Shown here: in pieces, positions 25,330 through 33,780 of the stretch | How positions within the stretch are numbered: the first letter of the stretch is position 1 | Layout: each line of letters begins with the position of its first letter | Source: CAZOOR01 sp964581505 | GTDB taxonomy: Bacteria > Bacteroidota > Ignavibacteria > Kapaibacteriales > UBA2268 | Assembly (NCBI GenBank): GCA_964581505.1 | Contig: CAZOOR010000009.1 | Span: 1-46,846 of the forward strand | Reading direction: 5' to 3' | Length of the DNA stretch: 46,846 nt | Notes under the pieces: model-generated | What the model was told of the DNA's origin: nothing | The model's database searches: none | The model's input: the letters and a program-made list of their open reading frames with translations, nothing else | Position numbers and translations under genes: made by a program

Positions 25330-26790
25330 TTATTTTTTAGGAATTAAAATATATTCAGGTCGGGTTGTATATCCGGTTCTCATCAAAAATATTTTCTGGT
25401 GAGCGAAAACGGGTTCTTTGCCCCTATAATACTTGCGTAATGGAGAAAAATCAATTTGTGCATAATCAATCACAGCATCGAATTTATGATTTTTCAAAGC
25501 ACCGTAAAATTCTGTCTTCATTTGTTTAGTATATTTCGTATTACTCTCTATCAAATCCCTAATGAGTAAACTATGCGTATAGACTTTTTTCCCTGCAAGA
25601 CGTGCCGGATATGTATTGGAATATAGATATACATCACCTTTGAATGATTTGATTTTACTTACCAATGCCCAACCGGCTTTCTCATCTTCTGCTGTGGGTA
25701 TTTGGTTTCTCGGCGAATAATTTAATGTAATAAATTGGAATAGGATAGCCAAAGATGCAAATAGCAATAAATACTTTTTCTCTTTACTCTCGGTAAAAAA
25801 CGATGATAAATGTTTAAAACCAATTATACCGAATAATGTAATTATTAAATATACGGGTAGCAGAACATTCGCATAACCCCCGTAATGCAAACGCGACAGC
25901 CAAGACGAAATTACGATACCCGTTATCAAGGATATATAAAATAAAAAGTTAGTTTTATTTTTTTTGCGGACTGATACAAGGAATACAATTGAGAATAATA
26001 TTGAAATTGCTAATGGTTTTATTAAATCAAAAGTCCAAAATAAAATTAGATATTTTTTATTCCAATGATGAGCGGCGGGAAGTGTGAAATTCCAGAAATA
26101 ATACCAACCGTCTGTTGAAATCGTATAATACGCCGTAGTAATTATAACAATTAAAGCAAAAGTAATATTGAACCACCAACTAATACGCCGCTCTTTCAGT
26201 AAAAGATATATACCGACAGGTGCAAAAATAATTGCGGCTGTCTGTTTAGTTAGGAATGATAAGCCCGCAATCACTGCGGCAAGTAAATAATAACCGGAAG
26301 ATTTATGAAATCGCAAAATATATATAGCGAGGAGCAACAACAAAATATGAAGCATATCAACACGCGCCAAATCGAACCAAGCACCACCTACGCGAAATAC
26401 TGCGGCAAATAAACCTGCCGCCAAGATGCCGTAATAGCTACTGTTTGTTTCCTTCTTCACATATAAAAAGATAACTCCAAACAATGCAAATGTTGATAAT
26501 AATGATACAATTCTAAGGGGCAAAAGACTAATCCCGGTAACAGATGCAATTGGTACGGCGGCATAATAATAAAGCGGGGTATAAATATATGGAATAAACT
26601 CAATTGAGGGTGGTGTATATATTTCTTTGCCTTCCATTACTCGCTCCAAATGGTCAACACTGCCCCCCTCCATCCATTCCAATTCAAATGGATAACCAAT
26701 GCGAGATAAAGAAACATAAGCAAACATTAGTATAAAAAATACTGCCACTGCAATAAGTGATTTATTCAATATGCCCTTAGTATTAATCAA
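25330..26790 (-). CDS. GT39-like (ArnT/PMT type) multi-pass glycosyltransferase
   Basis: A 486-residue integral membrane protein with about ten or more hydrophobic helices. The first periplasmic loop has FELEWMEGGSVDHL (residues 34-47), carrying the acidic residues used by GT-C enzymes that take lipid-linked sugars. The start in the frame is TTG at 26790, overlapping the previous stop as TTGA; a purine-rich AGAAGGA abuts it directly, so another start a few codons inside (TTG 8) is possible. It is third in an envelope operon with the TMTC-like and beta-lactamase-fold genes. Substrate not determinable. Confidence 0.75.
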   Translation of the reverse strand: MINTKGILNKSLIAVAVFFILMFAYVSLSRIGYPFELEWMEGGSVDHLERVMEGKEIYTPPSIEFIPYIYTPLYYYAAVPIASVTGISLLPLRIVSLLSTFALFGVIFLYVKKETNSSYYGILAAGLFAAVFRVGGAWFDLARVDMLHILLLLLAIYILRFHKSSGYYLLAAVIAGLSFLTKQTAAIIFAPVGIYLLLKERRISWWFNITFALIVIITTAYYTISTDGWYYFWNFTLPAAHHWNKKYLILFWTFDLIKPLAISILFSIVFLVSVRKKNKTNFLFYISLITGIVISSWLSRLHYGGYANVLLPVYLIITLFGIIGFKHLSSFFTESKEKKYLLLFASLAILFQFITLNYSPRNQIPTAEDEKAGWALVSKIKSFKGDVYLYSNTYPARLAGKKVYTHSLLIRDLIESNTKYTKQMKTEFYGALKNHKFDAVIDYAQIDFSPLRKYYRGKEPVFAHQKIFLMRTGYTTRPEYILIPKK

Positions 26791-28025
26791 TCCTTCTTAC
26801 CTTTTTCGATAATATCAATTATTCTTTTGATAAGCAGAGTAAATTCACTGTCCTTATCCACATTATCCGAACGAGCATTGATTGAAGCGGATAAGGAATA
26901 GACGGGCGATGACTTTGTCTTCTGCAATAAATAAGTATAATTCAATACTCCGGGTTCGCTACCACCTTTGAAGCCGACATAATACCAATCCTTTTTATCA
27001 ATCAGTCCGGCATTGATTGATAATTGCGACATAGTTCGCAATGCTTCTATTGTTTTGCAAAGTTCATCAGTTGATACATACCATTCTATTTCGAGATAGC
27101 GTGGTGAAGTAAAGTCATAAACATTAGCTTCGGAAAGAGACATTGTATCCAATTTGGCAAGTTCAATTCTCTTTGTACTAATGTCTGCTTTGATAAACCG
27201 CTTTGTGTAATTACTGTCCTTAACTAATTTAAGTAGGAACATTTCTTTTGTTTTATAGAACGGCTTCATTGACGAGGGTGCAAATTTCTCAATATACTCT
27301 CTGCCGATTTTATCAATTAATAAATCCGTAGCCGTATTATCACTAATGGAAATCATAAGATTGGATGCGGTATTGACTGTTAAAACATCTCCCGATTGCC
27401 AACTTTGCAAAATACCCGAAGGTAAAGATTTGTGAATTTCATCAATTATTAATGTATCGTAAAGATGTAATTTGCCGGCTTGTAATTTGCCGGCTTGTAA
27501 TTTGCCGGCTTGTAATTTGCTGTTCAATGCTTTTAGGATAAATAATTTAAAAGCAGAACCAACCGCCATAGGAGAGTATTTATTCATTGAAAAAAATTCC
27601 TTACCGTCTTTGCGTAAACAGAGCGAAACTTTACCCTGCAAAGCCATTAATTCTTTTCTAATAGCTTCGATATTATCATTATCCTGTATTGGCGCCCCAA
27701 ACCAAAGTGTCGAAATCAGTCCTTTAGAGTCGAATACCATTACACTTGGGAATTTTGCTTTTTCGTAATAGACTTTGCACTTGTTGCCGTTATCAATTCT
27801 AACTTTAACATATTTTCCGTATTTTTTATTAAAGTCATCACGTATATAAATAAGTTGATTGATAGATACTTTATTCAGAAAAGATTTTGAAAAAAGTTCT
27901 TCGAGTGATTGGGACTTATTATTGAATTTTTTTAGAAAAGAATCTGCCTGCGTCTGAGTAAGGTTCGCAACAGCATAGCCCGTAAGAATAATATAAATAA
28001 AAATCCGAATAAACATCTTAATCAT
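26787..28025 (-). CDS. Class A beta-lactamase-fold serine hydrolase with LQAGK minisatellite
   Basis: A 412-residue exported protein. AAGGA (28034-28038 on this strand) eight bases upstream fixes the ATG at 28025; an earlier GTG would give a poorer leader. The signal peptide is about 1-20, the N-terminal region to about 125 is uncharacterised, and then a beta-lactamase/transpeptidase fold follows: SAFK (S157, K160), SDN (228-230) and FKGGSEPG for the KTG-like third motif. Four K-terminated steps of LQAGK (residues 171-185) follow the SxxK helix; these come from a 15-bp tandem repeat. It could be a penicillin-binding-type hydrolase or a beta-lactamase; the N-terminal domain and operon context favour a cell-wall role. 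Confidence 0.78.
   Translation of the reverse strand: MIKMFIRIFIYIILTGYAVANLTQTQADSFLKKFNNKSQSLEELFSKSFLNKVSINQLIYIRDDFNKKYGKYVKVRIDNGNKCKVYYEKAKFPSVMVFDSKGLISTLWFGAPIQDNDNIEAIRKELMALQGKVSLCLRKDGKEFFSMNKYSPMAVGSAFKLFILKALNSKLQAGKLQAGKLQAGKLHLYDTLIIDEIHKSLPSGILQSWQSGDVLTVNTASNLMISISDNTATDLLIDKIGREYIEKFAPSSMKPFYKTKEMFLLKLVKDSNYTKRFIKADISTKRIELAKLDTMSLSEANVYDFTSPRYLEIEWYVSTDELCKTIEALRTMSQLSINAGLIDKKDWYYVGFKGGSEPGVLNYTYLLQKTKSSPVYSLSASINARSDNVDKDSEFTLLIKRIIDIIEKGKKD
27466..27520. repeat. 15-bp tandem repeat, 3.7 copies, in frame
   Basis: Unit TGTAATTTGCCGGCT on the plus strand at 27466-27480, 27481-27495 and 27496-27510, then ten bases of a fourth. All copies are identical. Translated leftward each unit is five residues (LQAGK), so changes in copy number keep the frame. 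Confidence 0.95.
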
Positions 28026-28026
28026 A

Positions 28027-29745
28027 CTAATTGTCCTTTTTGTTTTTTTCACTTTGGAGAAGTTTCAGGTTTTCTATTGCTTCGTTATCATCAGGATTTA
28101 TTTCAAGAACTCTATGGAAATACACTTCTGCGCTGTCATAATGCCCGGACATTGCAAAGCAAATACCAAGATTATTCAATATATCTGACTGTTGTGGATT
28201 GATTACTAATGCTTGCTTGAAATCGGGGATTGCAAGAAGCGGCTGAACCGCTTCCATATATGCCAGACCGCGATTAACATAAGCGTTGAGCAATTTACTA
28301 TTCTTTGCTATTGCATTCGAGTAATCCTTTATAGCAAGGTCGTATTGCTTTATATCGAGATAGGCATTTGCACGATTATAGTAATAGAGCGGCTCTTTGG
28401 GATTTAAAGCAATGGCACTAGTAAAATCCTCAATCGCTTTGGAATATTTTCCCAGCAGTAAATTCTCTTCACCGCGTCCCATATATGCCTGCGGCACCCC
28501 GATTGATGATTGTTTAATCACATTGTCCCAATGCTTATAATCATTAGCCCAAGATGAAAGCTGAGAAAAAGATAATATGAAAAACAATACTGCAAGCGAA
28601 GCGGCAATCAAAGTCCTCTGTTGTGTTTTGATTCTATCGAATATTAATGTAATGACAATTGCAATACCAAACATTCCTATATAAAAATATCTGTCAGCCA
28701 CATTTGAAAATGTCTGATAATAATATGATACTAAACCCGATGTGGGTAATATTGCAATAAATGCAATTAGCAAACCCAAAGCATATTGTTTGAATATTTC
28801 TCTTTTAAAATAAAGCACCAAAGCAATTGCGGTAAATACTCCCGAAAAAATATAAATCTGCGAAGTATGTATAATTAAGTCAGGCGTCCTACCGTAAACT
28901 GCCGTTAGATTAATAGGCAGCACCAATTTATAGAGATAAAAAATAAATGAATCAAACGGTAATAGAAGACGATGAAATAAAGAAATGGGGACAATTTGTG
29001 CCGCCTTGCTTTCCGCCGATACGGATAGAAAAATAAGTAGAATTGTCAATAATAATAATCCGAGTGCATCTATGCGTAATTGTTTGGTATTTGTTTTCAA
29101 GAAGAAATACGAAATAGCTAATAGAATAATAGGAAATACAATACCTGTCGGCTTGGATAGAAAAGATAAAACCAATAGTAGAATAACAAATATACTACGC
29201 AAAACAAATTTTGCCGAAACACCGTTTTCTTTCTTTCCGATAATATAAAAAAGAATAGCCGCTAATCCGAAAAAGGCGGCAAGCAGTCCACGAAGTTCCG
29301 ATACCCAAGCAACGGATTCTACCTGTATTGGGTGAAGCATAAAAACACTTGCGGCAATAAGTGCCGCAAAATTATTCTTAAAAAGATATAGTAATATTAG
29401 AAATACGAGAATAGAATTTACAATATGAAAAAACATATTTGCAATATGAAACAGAGTAGGACTAATCCCGAATTTATTTGTATTATCATCAGCCGAGACC
29501 GAAGCTATAACACCCCAGAAAGTATATGTAACGGGTGCAAACATAGGCATTTTCCCGGGAGTCCAAAATTTGCCGAGATTGTCAAGCCGTCCTTGCGCAG
29601 GATAGTTCGCACCATTCAGATACAGGGGTTCATCGTCCCAAACAAATTTGTAATTTGCTGTTCGGGCAAATAATGCCAGACCGAGTATGATTAAAACGGC
29701 AAGACCGAATGTTCTATTAACCGTAAAATTTGTTTTTGTCATCAA
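28027..29745 (-). CDS. TMTC-like multi-pass membrane protein with C-terminal TPR repeats
   Basis: A 572-residue integral membrane protein. The first 400 residues contain about ten helices of a GT-C-like fold, with FVWDDEPLYLNGANY in the first loop and HPIQVESVAWVSELRGL, the hallmark found in TMTC/O-mannosyltransferase-like TPR proteins. The C-terminal 150 residues hold tetratricopeptide repeats (for example LGKYSKAIEDFTSAIALNPKEP and LDIKQYDLAIKDYSNAIAKN). The stop is followed after one base by the next start. First gene of the envelope operon; might glycosylate secreted proteins, but the substrate is unknown. Confidence 0.84.
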   Translation of the reverse strand: MMTKTNFTVNRTFGLAVLIILGLALFARTANYKFVWDDEPLYLNGANYPAQGRLDNLGKFWTPGKMPMFAPVTYTFWGVIASVSADDNTNKFGISPTLFHIANMFFHIVNSILVFLILLYLFKNNFAALIAASVFMLHPIQVESVAWVSELRGLLAAFFGLAAILFYIIGKKENGVSAKFVLRSIFVILLLVLSFLSKPTGIVFPIILLAISYFFLKTNTKQLRIDALGLLLLTILLIFLSVSAESKAAQIVPISLFHRLLLPFDSFIFYLYKLVLPINLTAVYGRTPDLIIHTSQIYIFSGVFTAIALVLYFKREIFKQYALGLLIAFIAILPTSGLVSYYYQTFSNVADRYFYIGMFGIAIVITLIFDRIKTQQRTLIAASLAVLFFILSFSQLSSWANDYKHWDNVIKQSSIGVPQAYMGRGEENLLLGKYSKAIEDFTSAIALNPKEPLYYYNRANAYLDIKQYDLAIKDYSNAIAKNSKLLNAYVNRGLAYMEAVQPLLAIPDFKQALVINPQQSDILNNLGICFAMSGHYDSAEVYFHRVLEINPDDNEAIENLKLLQSEKNKKDN

Positions 29746-29812
29746 AAATCATAAAACAACTATATTACAACATTATAATATAATGATTTGTCTTGATAAA
29801 TTTATAATTATT

Positions 29813-30910
29813 TCACTTTTTTTGCCTAATAGCAAAATGTGGCGCATCACCCCATTTGTTTAATGCAACTTTTCTACCTGTCGTCTCAATACGCTGAACA
29901 ACGCACTCGAAGCAGTCCGACGACAATTCATCTGTACAGGGTTTACCGTCATATAAAGTATATTTTTTCCTGACATTAGCGGGAGTAAGCAAAGGCATAA
30001 TAACATTGGCACCAGAACGAAGCGCCTCTTCTCGTCCGAGCGGATACATTGCTTGCAATGCAGTTGTTGCGGCAATATTTACATCTTTCAAAAAAAGCCG
30101 TGCAGTGGATATTGCTTTCAAAGCCAAAAGATAAACATCTTTTTTATGGATTTTATAATATGGCTCATAGTGTCTCATAGGTGTATCATTATGTACAATA
30201 TATGGTCCCATACCAATCATATCAATATCCATATTTTTAAAAAAAATAATATCCTCGGCAATGTGCGTAATAGTTTGCTCGGGAAGACCGAGCATAATAC
30301 CCGTACCAACCTGAAAACCGCTATTTTTCAAATCCTTCAATGCTTGCAAACGTTTTGTATAACTCTGCTCTTGCGGGTGAAGTTTAGAGTATAGCTCGGG
30401 ATTACTTGTCTCAATTCTCAGCAAATACCTATGGGCGCCTGCATCAAAAAATCTCTGATATGTTTCTGCAGTTTGTTCGCCTACACTTAGCGTAATACCC
30501 AAGCCCTGAGGCAGTTGTTCTGAAATTGTCTCTTGCTTAATCGTCCTTAGCAAATCAATAATAAAATCAATAAATGCCTCATCACTTCTTTCGCCCGATT
30601 GCAGAACGAGCGAACCATAGCCCTTTGTTGCACACCATTTTGCCGTTTCGATAATTTCATCTTTATTCAAAATATATCGTTCAACTTTTTGATTGCTCTT
30701 CCGTATTCCGCAATAATAACAATCGAATGTACAATAATTGGAAAATTCAATTAAGCCCCGAAGATAAACAAATTCGCCGCAATATTCGCTCATTACAGAA
30801 TATGCACGCTCCTTGAGCATAGCAATATCCTTATTAGCACGCAGATTTAGCATAAAGATTAAATCATCTTTTGAGAGTTCTTCTTTATGTAGGATTTCGT
30901 TTATATCCAT
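29813..30910 (-). CDS. hydE: [FeFe] hydrogenase H-cluster radical SAM maturase HydE
   Basis: A radical SAM enzyme needed to build the 2Fe subcluster of [FeFe] hydrogenase. The [4Fe-4S] cluster cysteines are C60, C64 and C67 (NYCTFDCYYCG), and GLPEQT follows the SAM-binding region. At 365 residues it fits HydE; biotin synthase would have a different neighbourhood and sequence. One base separates it from the MFS gene, and it is the third gene of a hydG-MFS-hydE cluster. HydF and the hydrogenase itself are not in the window. Confidence 0.88.
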   Translation of the reverse strand: MDINEILHKEELSKDDLIFMLNLRANKDIAMLKERAYSVMSEYCGEFVYLRGLIEFSNYCTFDCYYCGIRKSNQKVERYILNKDEIIETAKWCATKGYGSLVLQSGERSDEAFIDFIIDLLRTIKQETISEQLPQGLGITLSVGEQTAETYQRFFDAGAHRYLLRIETSNPELYSKLHPQEQSYTKRLQALKDLKNSGFQVGTGIMLGLPEQTITHIAEDIIFFKNMDIDMIGMGPYIVHNDTPMRHYEPYYKIHKKDVYLLALKAISTARLFLKDVNIAATTALQAMYPLGREEALRSGANVIMPLLTPANVRKKYTLYDGKPCTDELSSDCFECVVQRIETTGRKVALNKWGDAPHFAIRQKK

Positions 30911-30911
30911 A

Positions 30912-32168
30912 TTACTTCTGTTTAGTATCGGTATCGTGTACTATCAATTTCTTAATACTAAGATTTACGAGAAGAACCCACGCAATAAATGCGGAAAGAG
31001 CGGCAAGGATAATCGGATATGATAGATTAGCGGCGGCAACACCCCCACCGATAAGAGCCGGAATTGCCTGCGATAGTGCATTCATTGAAGAGGAAATTCC
31101 CAAAATTTCGCCCTGAGTATCATCGCTTGCAATATTTGAAATCATTGCTTGAATCGATGATGTCGCCGTACTCTGCGAAAATGCAATAAACGGAATTATT
31201 ATATATAGAAATATTGCAGAATCCGGTATAAGCAGAATAATTAGGAAAATTGTTGTTAAAGGCAATGTATAAAGTGCAATCTTAGCGGCAGGGAATCTAT
31301 TGGCAAGAGGACGTAAAATAATTCCTTGCGAAATAGCAACCCAAATACCAAGATAGCCGTACATTATACCAATTCCTTCCTGCATAAATCCGTATTTTTT
31401 CAATAATAAGATTATGAAGAACTGCGTAAAAAAAGCAAAGCCGAAATTATTAATGAAAACAATGATAAAAAGGCTACGCAATGATTTATAAGAAAATGCT
31501 TTTTGTATATTTTTTATGCCGTCTAAGAACGAAATTTTATTCTTAATACTCTCCCGCAATGTTTCGGGGAAAAATCTATAAGCAAGAACAAGATTAATGA
31601 CAGCAAGAATAACAGCCGCAATAAACGGAGTAGAATAATTAAACCAAGAAATAATATCTGGATTTGCCAACTGCCCGCCTACAAATGGACCTATGACAAA
31701 ACCAAGTCCGAACGCCATTCCGATAAGTCCGAAATTCTTTGTTTTGGTTTTATCATCACTGACATCAGCAAGTGATGAATAAGCAATAGTCAAATTACCG
31801 GACGCAAAACCCGGCAAAATACGTCCGATAAAAACAAGAAGCAGACTGCTGTTTTCAATACCCAAAGCAAGTAAGGCGTATCCGACTATTGTACCTATGA
31901 GAGAATATAGCAATACCTTGCGTCTGCCAAAACGGTCGGACAGTCCGCCGAAAATCGGATTACTGAAAAACTGCGAGAAAGAATAAATGGAAAGCAGTAT
32001 TCCAAAGATAATTGTTCGTGTACCGAAGTCCGTATCGGCGGCAAATATACCCGACTTATTGTCAATTAATATTGGAGCAAGTACGGGAATAATCAAACCT
32101 ACCCCAAGCAGGTCGAGAAATACCGTAAAGAAAATAACCGATAATGTTCGTTTGTGATTTTTTGCCAT
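30912..32168 (-). CDS. MFS transporter (TetA-like)
   Basis: A 418-residue major facilitator with about twelve hydrophobic segments. The A-motif GGLSDRFGRRKVLL follows the second helix; the N-terminus GVGLIIPVLAPIL is as in drug/H+ antiporters. A long central loop separates the halves near residue 200. It lies between hydG and hydE with gaps of 2 and 1 bases, so it is co-transcribed with both. The substrate cannot be inferred from sequence; the context suggests a compound tied to hydrogen or redox metabolism, but a drug exporter is possible. Confidence 0.85.
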   Translation of the reverse strand: MAKNHKRTLSVIFFTVFLDLLGVGLIIPVLAPILIDNKSGIFAADTDFGTRTIIFGILLSIYSFSQFFSNPIFGGLSDRFGRRKVLLYSLIGTIVGYALLALGIENSSLLLVFIGRILPGFASGNLTIAYSSLADVSDDKTKTKNFGLIGMAFGLGFVIGPFVGGQLANPDIISWFNYSTPFIAAVILAVINLVLAYRFFPETLRESIKNKISFLDGIKNIQKAFSYKSLRSLFIIVFINNFGFAFFTQFFIILLLKKYGFMQEGIGIMYGYLGIWVAISQGIILRPLANRFPAAKIALYTLPLTTIFLIILLIPDSAIFLYIIIPFIAFSQSTATSSIQAMISNIASDDTQGEILGISSSMNALSQAIPALIGGGVAAANLSYPIILAALSAFIAWVLLVNLSIKKLIVHDTDTKQK

Positions 32169-32170
32169 AA

Positions 32171-33571
32171 TTACAAATACAGGTCTCGTTCACCTTTTAT
32201 TATTCTTTCTAAATTCTCTTCTGTTTTCTTCTGAATTTTCGAATCGGGAATATTTTTTAATTCGCTTTCGATTAGAGCCATACCTATTTTCTTTGTGTTA
32301 GTATCCGCATAATCCTGCAAATATTCCATTAATGTAGTAAGAGCATTCGGATGGCAGAATAATTTAATCAGTCCGGGTTTTGCCATATCCATAAAATCGC
32401 CACCTACTCTGCCAAGCCTATAACAAGATGTGCAGAAGGAAGGAATAAATCCGAGTTTGATTGTATCCGTAATAATTTCTCCCGAGCTTCGCGTATCGTT
32501 CAATTCAAATTGACCTGACATATCCGCAGGATGTTGTAATGCTTGCTTATAACCACCGATATTTGTTTTGGAGCCTGCACTGATTTGCGATATTCCGAGA
32601 TTAAATAATTCTTCGCGTAGTCTTGCAGGTTCGCGCGTTGATAAAATCATTCCCGTATATGGTACGGCACAACGAATAACCGCAACGAGTTTTTTGAAAT
32701 CTCTATCCGAAACAGCCCAAGGAATATTTTTAGAATATGGTGCATTATCGGCGGCTTGAATTCTCGGAATGGAAATTGTATGAGGACCTACTCCGAACGT
32801 CTCGTCCAAATGCTTGGCATGTTCAATCATCGCCAGCACCTCAAAGCGATAGTCATACAATCCGAATAGTGTACCTATACCGACATCGTGCATTCCATTA
32901 CTCAAAGCCCTATCCATCGTTTCAAGTCTAAAATCATAATTAGATTTGGGACCAGTTGGGTGCATTTTATTATAGGTCTCACGATGATATGTTTCCTGAA
33001 ATACCGTGTATGTACCGATTTCCATCTTGCTCAGACGCTTAAACTCCTCCACATTGAGCGGAGCAATTTCTACATTTATTCTGCGAATGGAACTACCTTT
33101 TCCATCTCTTGCTCTATAAATTGCATCAATAGATTCTTCGAGGTAATCGAAAGGAGTTAAGTGATGGTTCTCTCCCATTAGAAGAAGCACCCTTTTATGT
33201 CCCTGTTCCAAAATAGCACGCGTTTCTTCTTCAATTTCACGGGAAACGAGTTGTGTCCTGTCAATGTCTTTATTATCCACTCGAAAGCCGCAATATAGAC
33301 AATTATTTGAGCAGTAGTTGGAAACATACAGAGGTGCAAACAGCACTAATCGACTGCCGTATATTTCGTCTTTTATTTTGAATGCAGTCTCGAATAATTT
33401 GTTCAAGCTTTCATCATCTTCAATTCCAAGCAAGTAGCTGACATCTTCCGACGAAAGACCACGCATCTCCATTGCTTTCGCCAATATTTCATCGGTCTTT
33501 GCCTTGTCTTGTTTCGAGCCGCTTTCCAGCAACTCATTTATTCTTTTCTCGTTAATAATTTCCGTTTTCAT
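32171..33571 (-). CDS. hydG: [FeFe] hydrogenase H-cluster radical SAM maturase HydG
   Basis: Cleaves tyrosine to give the CO and CN ligands of the hydrogenase active site. Radical SAM cysteines C87, C91 and C94 (NYCSNNCLYC) match the family; the C-terminus has CTSC, then 22 residues, then another C (FCTSCYRLGRVGGDFM to LIKLFC), the second-cluster pattern of HydG, which separates it from ThiH. At 466 residues it has normal HydG length. It is the first gene of hydG-MFS-hydE, preceded by a 209-base divergent region holding a palindrome. Confidence 0.92.
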   Translation of the reverse strand: MKTEIINEKRINELLESGSKQDKAKTDEILAKAMEMRGLSSEDVSYLLGIEDDESLNKLFETAFKIKDEIYGSRLVLFAPLYVSNYCSNNCLYCGFRVDNKDIDRTQLVSREIEEETRAILEQGHKRVLLLMGENHHLTPFDYLEESIDAIYRARDGKGSSIRRINVEIAPLNVEEFKRLSKMEIGTYTVFQETYHRETYNKMHPTGPKSNYDFRLETMDRALSNGMHDVGIGTLFGLYDYRFEVLAMIEHAKHLDETFGVGPHTISIPRIQAADNAPYSKNIPWAVSDRDFKKLVAVIRCAVPYTGMILSTREPARLREELFNLGISQISAGSKTNIGGYKQALQHPADMSGQFELNDTRSSGEIITDTIKLGFIPSFCTSCYRLGRVGGDFMDMAKPGLIKLFCHPNALTTLMEYLQDYADTNTKKIGMALIESELKNIPDSKIQKKTEENLERIIKGERDLYL

Positions 33572-33634
33572 CTTTCTTTCAATTTATGTTATTTCAATAA
33601 CGTATTAGCAAATCTAATAACTTATAATATGTTT

Positions 33635-33656
33635 CTTGATTTTTCAGAAAATCAAG
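33635..33656. promoter_or_regulatory. 22-bp palindrome in the hydG / tandem-OmpA divergent region
   Basis: A perfect 9-bp inverted repeat (CTTGATTTT / AAAATCAAG) with a 4-base loop. It is 64 bases before the hydG start and 125 bases before the rightward gene. The TTGAT and ATCAA half-sites resemble FNR-type recognition words, but the spacing of ten is not the FNR spacing of four. It is not followed by a T-run in a transcript, so it is a candidate operator rather than a terminator. Confidence 0.45.
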
Positions 33657-33766
33657 TTGCAAAGATAATTCAATTCGGACTAATTAGTATGAATAATTTA
33701 ATATTTTTTCTTTTTGAATTGGATTTGTTGTTAAAATTAATAAATTGTTGTTTTTGGAATGGAAAT

Positions 33767-33771
33767 AAGGA
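33767..33771 (+). promoter_or_regulatory. Ribosome site supporting a TTG start
   Basis: AAGGA nine bases upstream of the TTG at 33781; the frame is closed upstream by TAA at 33766-33768, so no ATG is available. Confidence 0.55.
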
Positions 33772-33780
33772 AAAACATTT

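Noticed and set aside
32171..33571. ThiH alternative for the radical SAM protein
   Set aside because: The C-terminal CX2CX22C pattern is present and hydE lies in the same operon; ThiH lacks the former.
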